From positions 281,562,850 to 281,626,849 of the forward strand of contig CM022303.1 in NCBI GenBank assembly GCA_011799875.1: 64,000 bases of DNA, written 5' to 3'. Source of the DNA: Thinopyrum elongatum (lineage: Eukaryota > Streptophyta > Magnoliopsida > Poales > Poaceae). This document shows positions 33,544 through 42,880 of this stretch, piece by piece (positions within the stretch are counted from its first letter, which is position 1; the number at the start of each line of letters is the position of its first letter). The translations under genes and the position numbers were made by a program. The notes beneath the pieces were generated by a model. The model saw nothing but the letters and a program-made list of their open reading frames with translations. It did no database searches and had not been told where the DNA came from.

Positions 33544-35130
33544 TTTGCTGTCGAGTGTTGTTGAGATGAGAGTCGGAGCAGCATCAAGATCGTTCGGATG
33601 GATATGGACAGGCTTTGTTGCACTGGCCGGCTGAAATGCGGACTCAGAAGCGGGCTTCTTTGCTCGCAACAAATCACTCGGATATGCGTTCTTTTTGTAT
33701 TCTTCCATTTCTACTGCTGCCATTTGCTCATCAGCAATCTTTGAGCCCTTCTGGAGGCACTCTTCTGCCCTTTGTCGATTCCCTGTGACCGTGATCACAC
33801 CTCTGGGGCCAGGCATCTTCAGCTTGAGGTATACGTAACACGGTCGAGCCATGAAACGAGCATATGCAGGCCGACCCAGAATCGCATGATAAGCACTGTG
33901 GAAATCCACCACCTCGAATGTTAACTTTTCCTTACGGTAATTCTTTGAATCACCGAAAACCACATCAAGAGTAATCTGACCGAGTGAATCGGCTTTCTTT
34001 CCTGGAATGACTCCGTGGAATCGCATGTTGCTCTCACTGAGCTTGGACATCGGAATGCCCATCCCTCGGAGGGTCTCAGCGTACAAAATGTTCAAGCCAC
34101 TGCCACCATCCATCAGGACTTTGGTCAGTCGGGTGCCCCCAACGACTGGGTCGACCACCAACGCTTGCCTCCCGGGGGTGGCAACATGCGGTGGGTGGTC
34201 GGACTGGTCGAATGTAATGGGAATCTTTGACCACTTCAAATATGTCGTCGTTGCCGGAGCAACCATGTTTACTTCTCTGTTGATGACTTTCAGTCGACTT
34301 CTGCTTTCAATGTCAGCAAAAATCACCAAGGTGGAATTGACATTGGGAAAACCGTCATCATCCTCTTTGTCCTCATCCTTGTTAGACTCCTTCTCCTTCT
34401 CACTGGGCTGGCCCTCGCGGAACTGCTGGATAAGGAGTCGACATTGTCGAGTGGTATGCTTGGGATAAATCAGGTTCCCCTCTTCATCTTTCTTGGTGTG
34501 AATATGACCCGGCAAATCCAACACATCATTTCCTGCCTGATCTTTCACCTTCTTGGGGATCCAGGGTCCCTTAGGCTTTCCTTTGAACTTTCCTTGGGCC
34601 ACAACTGCGGCCTCACCAGGACCTGCGGGTTCGGCTTTGCGTTTCTGCTTCCGACTGGAATTTCCTCCTCCGGTGTCCTGGGCGACTGGTTTGTTCTTGC
34701 CACTGCGGAGTCGGTCTTCTTCCTCACCGTTAGCGTACCGAGTGGCTATTTCCATCATTCTGGCCAGGGTCATATCTCCTGTCCGACCGAATTTCAGGTT
34801 AAGCTCTCTGTACCGCACACCCTCCTTGAAGGCGCAAACTGCTTGATGCTGTGATACATTTTCCACTGTGTGATGCAAAGTGGTCCACCTCTGGATGTAA
34901 TCCCTCAAAGTTTCATTCGGTTTCTGCACACAATGCTGCAACTCAGTCAGCCCTGCGGGCCGTTTGCAAGTGCCCTCAAATGTTCTGACAAACACTCGGG
35001 CCAATTCTTCCCAACTGAAGATACTGCCAGGAGCTAACTGATTCAGCCAAGCTCTAGCTGAACCTTCAAGCATCAGGGGGAGGTGCTTCATGGCCACATC
35101 TTCATTTGCACCACCAATCTGCACTGCCAC
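33544..35130 (-). pseudogene. TAT-lineage gag capsid and protease, 529-aa open segment
   Basis: Retrotrans_gag region at residues about 15-135 (ARAWLNQLAPGSIFSWEELA, then KPNETLRDYIQRW), a basic and acidic low-complexity middle (140-270) and the aspartic protease with DGGS at 341-344 (VLMDGGSGLNILYAE) and the C-terminal ILGRPAYARFMA. It continues the N-terminal gag of 35181-36524 after a frameshift at about 35181. The open frame ends at the TAG 33541-33543; RT follows in the same frame. Confidence 0.9.
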
Positions 35131-35180
35131 TCGGTAGTCTTCCAGCCAAGTGTCAGGCTTCGACTCGCCGGTGAACTTAC

Positions 35181-36524
35181 TTACCCAGTTGCCAACCTGA
35201 AGTTGGGAGGAATCTCAGCAGCTCTGATGGCTCTGCTAAAACACTCAGGCCCAGAAACATGCACTCTGCTTCCAGTCGGGCGATCTCTGTCCTGCCCTTC
35301 TCTGTGTGCTCGGTTCCTGTCGACCAGACCTTGCACCAAAATTGACCTAGCATCAAACCCCGGCTCCCTTGGGTCGACCGGTATCCTCCGCTCATCGCTA
35401 TACGGGCGCCTGTCATCATACTGCCGGGGCGCATATGATCCGCCTCTCGGAGGGGGCGTAGGCACTCGACGACGGTCATCACGGCCGAGCCGATGATCGT
35501 ACTGCTCGTGGTTCTGACCCAAGTACTGCTCTTGGCGATGCCCACGTGCCTCACGCCGCGGAGGCGATCTTGGGCTGTGAGCCGACTGGATTGTGTCAGC
35601 CACCACAGATCTGCTATGGATCCTGTTACGAGACTGAGACACTGCTGTGTTTTGCTCCCCTGCCGCCCGGAGCAATGCCCGGATCTGCATCAAACCGCTT
35701 CCAGCCTCTGATTGGGACGGCTGGATGGACTCTGCTATACGAGCTGCAGCTGTAAGATTCTGAATCGGAGTGCGGTATACCTGAGGTTCAGGCGGGAACA
35801 ATTGTCGCTGACGTCGACTGGATTCAGGAATCTGTCGTCGAGCGAGCGCGTCGAGTGAATGTTGAAGGTTCTCCAGCCGCGCGCGCTCAGCCAAAGTGGC
35901 CAGGCGCGCCGCCTCCAAGGCCCGGGCCTCGGCGGTCTCCCCGACGATGGGAGTGTGGAGGGCCTCCACGTTGCGACGGTGCAGCTCCTCCTTTTGCTGC
36001 AACATGAGGGACTCAGGATGATATTCCTCGTGAACACGCGACGGATCGCCGCCACCGTCGCCGCCGCCGCTGCGACGCATACCAGGCGGGCTGCATGGCG
36101 TGTCGACCATCAGGACTTCTGCCGCAGGGTCACTGCTGTCGCACTCGGACAGGGTCTCGACTGAGCCAGTCGACAGGTCAAACAGGCCGTAGAGAGATTC
36201 ATCGGGCTCGATTGCAGCGACTTGGGGGGTGGCCGACTGACGGGCCACCGCATGCTTCACCCAACGCTGAAGCCGCGACCGACCAGATCGCTTGCGGCGG
36301 CGAGCAGCGGGGAGCGAAGTTGTTGTAGGGGCCGACCGATACTGGATCAATGGCTGCCGCAGTAGGACGCCACGAACACACGCGCGAAAGTGCGTCGCCC
36401 CGCGGACGGGGAGCGTCTCGACGTCGAGGGGGGCCTCTTGGAGCCAGGCGGAGTCGTCGGCAATGAAGACGAGCGCGCCGAGACGGATCTCGCGGCCCTC
36501 AGCCAAACTGCCGCCAGAAACCAT
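35181..36524 (-). pseudogene. TAT-lineage gag, N-terminal part, 447 aa
   Basis: Starts MVSGGSLAEGREIRLGALVF, 53 nt inside the PBS, the expected first ATG. Then come a Ser/Arg-rich part, an Ala/Glu/Leu-rich helical stretch (about 180-235, QQKEELHRRNVEALH and following) and an Arg/Pro/Tyr-rich stretch (300-420). It stops at LATG followed by TAA, where the sequence GGGTAAGTAAG appears to have lost one G relative to kin, shifting the frame into the next segment. The domain precedes the capsid region and has no motif that I can name. Confidence 0.8.
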
Positions 36525-36576
36525 GATGAAGTGAATCGAAAAAAACGCAACCTCACCGGAAGTCGCTAAGACACCC

Positions 36577-36594
36577 GCCCCACGGTGGGCGCCA
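36577..36594 (-). other. Primer binding site of the TAT element
   Basis: TGGCGCCCACCGTGGGGC on the minus strand, two bases inside the 5' LTR. I do not assign the tRNA. Confidence 0.8.
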
Positions 36595-36596
36595 AC

Positions 36597-37192
36597 TGTC
36601 GTGGGAGTAAGTCTGACAGTAAGAATAGGGGGTACGTAGGAGGAGGCAGGATCCTAGCTACAGTGAGGTTGTGCACGCAAGATTTACGAGTTCGGGCCCT
36701 TCTCGGAGGAAGTAACAGCCCTACGTCTCGGTGCCCGGAGGCTTGGTCGACTGGATTATGTGTGAAGTTACAGGGGGTGCGAACCCTTGTGCCAGTGGAG
36801 GGGGGTGGCTTATATAGAGTGCGCCAGGACCCCAGCCAGCCCACGTTACAAGGGGTTCAATGTACATTAAGGTGAGACGTTTCTGGTAACGCCAATAGTA
36901 AAGACATATAAATGATCATTAAGACTACGGAGTGAACGCCTGACCGTTGCCATCCTGAGTGACCTTAGATCTTCTGTACTCCGAGTGGTTTCTGGTATGG
37001 TCGAATGATGATACCATGGTCGAATGGAATTGGGTTATCCGAGTGAACTGTTGGTCGAGTGGGTTGCACCCTGAGGTGATTTCAGTCGGTAGATGATGCT
37101 ATCCTTTGAATGCCTTTGGCTTTAGAGCAGTGTCCTTGGGAAGGGTGTCTAGGTCAGGTCTATTACCCTACCCTAGGTACATGTCATCGTCA
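36597..37192 (-). repeat. 5' LTR of the TAT element
   Basis: 596 bp, starts TGTCGTGGGAG and ends ATCGTCA on the plus strand. TATA-like TATATAA at 36810-36816, minus strand. Confidence 0.95.
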
Positions 37193-37197
37193 CAAGG
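37193..37197. repeat. Target site duplication CAAGG, right copy
   Basis: Pairs with 23783-23787. Confidence 0.95.
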
Positions 37198-37855
37198 TAA
37201 AGTTGTATCTTTGCTGTCAGCCATTGTTCACAATATCGGCCGACAAATTAGTTAATGGGACAATTAAGGTCACCAAGTAGCCGATTAACATATTAGTATC
37301 ATCTTCAAAATAAATTACTCAACATGACGAAAATACATGCGTAAAGCATTCGGCTTTATCTTAGTAGATGCTGAAGACAATTAGTATTCATGACATGAAA
37401 GCAGCAAGATATTGTAATGAGTGAGTCTGGTGAAACATAATGTAGCAGTGTACAATGTACCATTATTTCTGTTTACGAAGATATTCATGAGAAGTACATC
37501 AAACTTCCTATAAAAATATTTGAACCAAATAGAGCGGAAACTCCGTATGGATCGTACTACCATGTGATCATATTATCTTGTCCTTCTTAGGATGTGAGCG
37601 TATGCAGGTATCTGACGCCATGCAGACCGCATTTATTTGTGGCTGCAACCCTGGTCTTCTACGGTCCCTTTGTTTGCCCTTTTTCATGGTCCGGTTGTGC
37701 TCGACCTGGACCGATTTTGACTCGTGTGGGGGAAGCAAGAACAGCGATCGTACATTCCAGCAATTAGCTAATCACATACATTAACAAAGTGTTTTCCGTA
37801 ACCACATAGCAAAAGTACACACAATTCATGCCATGCTGATTATTTCTACTCTAGG
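37198..37855. other. Unassigned host sequence right of the TAT element
   Basis: Joins 23782 across the insertion. AT-rich to about 37560, then mixed. No supported gene. Confidence 0.5.
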
Positions 37856-37926
37856 CTAGCATCCACACAAACATTTTTGATACATCAGTACCAGGGACAA
37901 CCTAGGACATGTAACTACCTTACTGA

Positions 37927-38170
37927 ACACCAAATCAAACATTACTTGCGTCTTAATCCACCTAGCAGCCCTCGGATCTGGCTTCACAGTGGACTCCCTT
38001 GACTCCGCGCGCCCATTGTCGCTGTAAATCGCAGCGCTTTCTCCAGTCAGTCCCCGCCTACAAGCCCCCATGGACGACTCCAACGCCAATTCCTCTCTAC
38101 AGCATCCCACCTCGCTCATGCGGTCCAGATCCGGTGGCGTTTGCTGCACATCATCCTGGAATATAGGCAA
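37927..38170 (-). pseudogene. Possible exon related to the exon at 39584
   Basis: Minus-strand frame ending in the motif STVKPDPRAARWIKTQ and then GTAATG, a possible splice donor. The stretch GTGAAGCCAGATCCGAGGGC with its flanks is similar to GTCAAGCCAGATCCGAAGGC at 39590-39620, so two related exons lie on either side of the FAR1-like exon. Whether they form one gene or a duplicated fragment cannot be told. Function unknown. Confidence 0.4.
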
Positions 38171-38251
38171 TCTTCCGCGCCGCCACCATGCAGATCAGCA
38201 CCCACCCGTGAGGGGATAAATGAAGTCAACAGGCAAAAGCAAGCCGCTTAC

Positions 38252-38349
38252 CTGAACACGGCTCCACCGGGAACTCCCGGCGAACCATCTATGAGGAAAC
38301 CTGAACACGGCTCCACCGGGAACTCCCGGCGAACCATCTAAGAGGAAAC
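38252..38349. repeat. 48-bp tandem duplication
   Basis: Two units starting CCTGAACACGGCTCCACCGG at 38252 and 38300, differing at one position. Confidence 0.9.
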
Positions 38350-38496
38350 GGTGGGGTGTGGGGTGGGGCGGCGCATTTATTGCATGGTGGGACTGGGAGA
38401 AAATTCTGTACAACAATTTTTTTGTCAAGTTTTTACTTCAAAAGAAATGTTGCATCGTTAGGAGAAAAAAAAACCAGAAATCATTGTTCTTCTTAC

Positions 38497-38760
38497 AGAG
38501 CTCCCACAGACAATCCGCTGCGTCATCTTCCTTTTATCAGGGTTTAGCCGGCTCTTCCCGTACCTGATCCCAAATCCATGCTCCCATGAATAAAAATTGT
38601 ACAAGTCATAAGCTCCCATCAACGAGTCAAATGTGGTGCCCAGTTCTGGTTTGACTACATCTTCACCATGTCTTTCCGCAAATTCATGTAGCAACTTCTC
38701 TAGGGCACCCATCCTACCAGGGCACAGTCTCCTCTCTATTCGGTTTGCACCCACACGGAC
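38497..38760 (-). pseudogene. FAR1-like DNA-binding domain exon
   Basis: The minus-strand frame contains PELGTTFDSLMGAYDLYNFY, then SWEHGFGIRYGKSRLN and QRIVCG, the start of the FAR1/FHY3 zinc-binding domain of plant proteins derived from Mutator-type transposases. A splice acceptor (GGTTGCAG) precedes it at about 38761 and a donor (GTAAGAAG) follows at 38497-38496. The rest of the domain and the MULE and SWIM regions were not found, so this is probably a gene fragment, though a short real gene is not excluded. Confidence 0.6.
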
Positions 38761-38769
38761 CCTGCAACC

Positions 38770-39580
38770 AAATCTGAAACCCCCACACGAGAGTCAAAAT
38801 TGCATTATCCAAGATTAGCAGTCACATCCTTTTTTTCTTTTTGCAAGAACTATCATGAATTCGCTGAACTAAACATTCAGATTTATAGCTATACATCTCC
38901 TTGCACCAAAATGCATATCAAGTACTATTGTGCTCCTAAAATTTCACCCATATTTAAAAAAATGCATAAATTTATGCACACCGTTTTCCCATACAAAACA
39001 GACACATGATTTTTGGCAACACAAATCTTTGTACCTACAGATCCTAATATCATGATGTCTGGGTTTTAACTTCACCTTCAGATTAAAATTATATATTTTC
39101 AGCGAACTGTCCCCCTTTTTTTTTCAAAATCCTAGATGAGCTATATTTTTCTAACTGCAAAATTCAAAGCCTAAAATTAGGTACGTCAGTTTTGACATGA
39201 ATATCACCTGACTACACAACAGAAATCTGTATGGCCAAATTGGCACGTCCAACCAAAAAAAAAATTCGTTGTTTTTTATTTTTGACAGATGCACCTGCGT
39301 ACAACACATAGATGCTCCAAGGGATGGATTTTAAAAATTATTTATAAATTCTTATGTACATATTTTTTAGAACAAAATCCATATGGCTTTCCCATGGATC
39401 CACCATCAGGGATTCCAGCCAGCAAATTTTCGCTATCCTCACAGAAAAAATCTTCTAATCAGCAACCAAGAACAGCATCAACTACTGCAAATTAAAGGCA
39501 ATTTACCACACAGAACAAAGTGATAATGGGGTGGGGGTGGGGGCGGTGGGTCTGGGGGTAGGTAGGTGGAGAAATACCTT
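38770..39580. other. AT-rich stretch without a supported gene
   Basis: Could be an intron between the exon at 39584 and the FAR1-like exon. A G-rich tract (GGGGTGGGGGTGGGGGCGG) lies at 39530-39548. Confidence 0.45.
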
Positions 39581-39583
39581 CTA

Positions 39584-39990
39584 ATCCACCCGGCGCCTTC
39601 GGATCTGGCTTGACCGCGGACTCGCCGAACTCTGCTGGAGCGCTGTCTCTGCATCCCTCGCCATATGGGTCGCGTCGTGAGTAGTCACCGACGAATCTTG
39701 CACTCCGCCACCCACCCAGCCTTCGACCTTGCTACCTTCATCATGAACGGCGGCTTGTGAGGACGAGCCCGGCCGGAATATTGTCAAGCTGCGAAGATTG
39801 AGAGCACAACACTTATTGTTAGCCTCGCGGAGACGAACAGGGGCGATGAATGCGGCGGTCGACCTGCACACAGGATCCAGAAGGAAATCCCCGGCGGCGC
39901 AAGTGGCCGGCGCCGCCGAACCAATCGCCTCGGCCTCCATTCGCCTCCCCCGGGGATCTAACCTTTTGACCTCGCCGCCCCTCTCCACCT
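39584..39990 (-). pseudogene. Possible first exon of the FAR1-like gene fragment
   Basis: GC-rich minus-strand frame starting MERGGEVKRLDPRGRRMEAE, ending near a GGTATTTC donor. No known domain. The composition and the similarity to 37927-38170 suggest a former gene. Confidence 0.35.
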
Positions 39991-40469
39991 AACGTTTTCT
40001 CTTTTCCCAACTTGTTAGTTTTTTCTCTCGGGGGTGATTTTCCCCTTTTCTTCTTATTTTTTCACCCGCATGGAAAGTTCTGACCCATTCAGTTTGGGTT
40101 TGGAAAGCAAAATCAGAATCCAGAATGGATCAGGAAGGAGATCGAGGTGGATCGGAAAAGAATCACTCCATGCCCGTTTGTAACGTGTCTGGTTAGGAAA
40201 GTTTAAAAAGATTAGGAAAATTTTTATTGAGAGGGTGAAAAAATCATTGTGAGAAGATGGTGATGGGATGTGAGACGAAAATAAGTCAGACAAAAAAAAC
40301 CAGCGAAAAAAACCTAGACGAAGTGGGAGGTGGGATAAAAAAAAACCTGGAACGAAGACTACCATGTGATCGGATCATGGACTTCTTTTTCTTCCGAGGG
40401 GCGGAGTGCACGTTCGAGAAACTGGTCAGACAAGGATAATTAAATTTAAGTGGAACGTAATAGCGCAGA

Positions 40470-40542
40470 GCGCCCGTGGCCTAATGGATAAGGCGTTTGA
40501 CTTCTAATCAAGCGATTGTGGGTTCGAGTCCCACCGGGCGTT
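40470..40542 (+). tRNA. tRNA-Arg (anticodon UCU)
   Basis: Full cloverleaf: acceptor GCGCCCG (40470-40476) with CGGGCGT (40535-40541; the first pair is G-T), A-box TGGCCTAATGG, anticodon arm with loop CTTCTAA (anticodon TCT), and T arm GTGGG-TTCGAGT-CCCAC including the B-box GGTTCGAGTCC. A T-run (TTTTTT, about 40548) follows as a Pol III terminator. No intron. The length, 73 nt, and all invariant positions that I checked are normal. It probably works. Confidence 0.93.
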
Positions 40543-40546
40543 CTCC

Positions 40547-40553
40547 CTTTTTT
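40547..40553 (+). terminator. Pol III terminator of the tRNA gene
   Basis: CCCTTTTTTG, six T residues about 5 nt after the mature end. Confidence 0.75.
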
Positions 40554-40555
40554 GT

Positions 40556-40650
40556 CATAAATTCTTTTTCGTTTCATATATAACTGCCTCTTCGTTTTGC
40601 TATGGAGCATAAATTCTTTTTCTTTTCATATATAACTGCTCTTGCAAAAT
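40556..40650. repeat. 52-bp tandem duplication after the tRNA gene
   Basis: CATAAATTCTTTTTC followed by TTTCATATATAACTGC, at 40556 and again at 40608. Confidence 0.8.
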
Positions 40651-41455
40651 CCGTCGAACACAATAGAGACGCTTTAGAGTGAAATTTTATTCATCCCCGA
40701 TTATACCTATGTCACGTGTGGTTTGCATTCCTTGAAGGCACGAAATCATCTACTCCTATTTTATTCTGTTGTCAATCTGCAGAAGCATGTTAGACCTGTG
40801 TATTAGACTGCTTGGAGTCCTGCTGAAGGGCAAGTTTGGATGTAACTCTGAACCATAGGAGCGTCTTGTTGCGCCATTTTTTTCCTTCTACCGCCTATCG
40901 GTTGGTCGTTAATTCACCGTTTCCTTCGAAGGTGTCCTTCTCAGCTCGAGCTCGCATGAGCTCGAGTGAACAGTAGTATTCAGAAAGTTGAATTTTATTT
41001 TGACAAATGTTTTCAATGCTTGGAAAATTTCATCATGAAATGACATACGTGAAAGTTCTGGAAGAAAGGAAATTGATACACCAAAAAAGTTATTTTTGGA
41101 GTGCTGATTTTTTTTTTGCCACGACTTCCATGAATGTCATTCTATGTCTTGCCACAATTTTTTTGCGGAATGTTTTGGTTTTTTTACATTTGTCTGGATT
41201 TTACTGTTCATCCGGGCTCATAAGAGCTCGAACTCAGTTAATCCACGCCCCGTTTTCTTTCTCTTCTTTTGTTGTTAATTCACTGAAAGGTCATTTGCTT
41301 CTCTATTCATCAGTTGACCGTTATTATTTGTTTCTTCATCTGACTATGTATTTGGCCTTCCAACGCGAGGACACCATTTACCTCTTTACAAGATATGTCT
41401 AGCGGCAAAATATATTACTTTCCAGAACCAAGATAGATGGGCATCAATATTTATT
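40651..41455. other. Unassigned AT-rich sequence
   Basis: One 131-aa frame (41007-41402, plus) has no recognisable domain and is not called a gene. A GAGCTCGAG-type inverted repeat (about 40940-40968) is present. Confidence 0.45.
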
Positions 41456-42318
41456 GAGAAAAGTATGTTTTTGGTCCCTCAAGTTTTTTTAGTATACATT
41501 TGGTCCTTCAAGTCTCAAAACCAGCTAAGTTTAGTCCAAAACCAGATTTTGACCGGGTTTGACCGCCAGACTTTGAGCAGGTTTGACCGATGAATAGTAA
41601 ATTCCAAAAAAAAATTCAAAAACTGTTCAAAAAATCTGAATTTTTTTGTCATGCAATATGCTTACATGCGCAAGGTGTGCCCCAAATTTCGTGGTCTTTC
41701 GACACTCGAGGCGCCCGTGGCAAAAAAAAAAACAAAAAATACACTCCCAATGAACAGTAAATTCGAAAAAAATAGCAAAAAAAAAAATAAAAAAATTCTG
41801 AAATTTTTTGGGGTTCAATATACTGTGGTGCGCAAGGCCCGTGCAAAATTTTAGCAATTTTCAACATTCGAGGAGCTCATGGCAAAAAAAACAAATTTTG
41901 GCTATTTTTTTGTGAGCGAAAATTTATTTTTTTCGCCACGAGCCCCTCGGATGTCCAAAGATGCCAAAAATTTGCACGGACCTTGTGCACCCCAGTATAT
42001 TTTTTTCGAATTTACTGTTCATCAGAAGTATATTTTTTTTTCCACAGGCGCCTCGAGTGTCGAAAGACCACGAAATTTGGGGCGCACCTTGAGCATGTAA
42101 GCATATTGCATGACAAAAAAAATCAGATTTTTTTGACTAAATTTACTGTTCATCGGTCAAACCCGGTCAAAGTCTGGCGGTCAAACCCGGTCAAAATCTG
42201 GTTTTGGACTAAACTTAGCTGGTTTTGAGACTTGAAGGACCAAATGTATACTAAAAAAACTTGAGGGACCAAATCTATACTTTCTGGGAACTTGAGGGAC
42301 CAAAAACATACTTTTCTC
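41456..42318. mobile_element. 863-bp Mutator-type foldback element
   Basis: The two halves are inverted copies of each other along nearly the whole length. Ends read GAGAAAAGTATGTTTTTGG on both strands. A perfect 9-bp duplication, ATATTTATT, flanks it (41447-41455 and 42319-42327), the hallmark of Mutator insertion. Internal arms share TTTCGTGGTCTTTCGACACT and similar blocks. No transposase. Confidence 0.9.
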
Positions 42319-42880
42319 ATATTTATTAGGACATTGGTTGATATCATTACAAGATTTTCTATACAAGTGGTTTTCCACGCCACCTCAATTATTGAAAGTC
42401 GTTCGATCAAAATCATGTGACATCAGCAAGTCATGCATGTACTTATAACTTGCAACTTTTTCATTAAACTATCATGCAAGCAATACCACCTCATCAAGTC
42501 ATGCATCTCTTTTTCCATGGGTAAGAGGGGGGCTGATAAATTCATGCATGTTAGTCATGAGTTTTTTTTACATTAGGTTCTGTATGGTTAAGGACGATTA
42601 TATGTGTCGGACGCTTGGACCAAAAATATATAGTTCGTGATTCACAATTTTGTTAAAAAATTGTGTCATGTTAAGTTTAATTAAGATATATTTCTTTTTA
42701 TATATCATTTTATCACATATTGCATAGGTTTTTGTTTTTTAATATATTATATACGATAGAAGAAGATCTCACTTACACATTTAATATCATATGTTGGAAT
42801 AATATTTTGTGAAAGGTAATAATTACATTTTTTCTATTATGCTCAAGTTCTATAAATAATATGAATATTAAAAGGGAAAC
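42319..42880. other. Unassigned AT-rich sequence
   Basis: No gene or repeat recognised beyond the 9-bp duplication at its start. Confidence 0.5.

Larger units (their letters stand above)
23788..37192 (-). mobile_element. Complete 13.4-kb TAT-lineage Gypsy LTR retrotransposon with antisense accessory gene
   Basis: Two 596-bp LTRs (six differences, about 1 percent) with CAAGG duplications enclose, on the minus strand, PBS, gag, protease, RT, a Gypsy RNase H, a second RNase H and integrase. On the plus strand is a spliced gene with a Transposase_28-type domain. The extra RNase H, the accessory ORF between pol and the 3' LTR, and 3' tandem repeats are established traits of the TAT lineage. Every large ORF carries at least one disabling lesion, so the copy is not autonomous. 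Confidence 0.95.

Noticed and set aside
38141..38341. Plus-strand ORF over the 48-bp duplication
   Set aside because: The frame comes from the duplicated unit. The neighbouring minus-strand frames fit exon structure better.
41007..41402. 131-aa plus-strand ORF near the tRNA gene
   Set aside because: No recognisable domain, T-rich low-complexity codons, no promoter or splice evidence.
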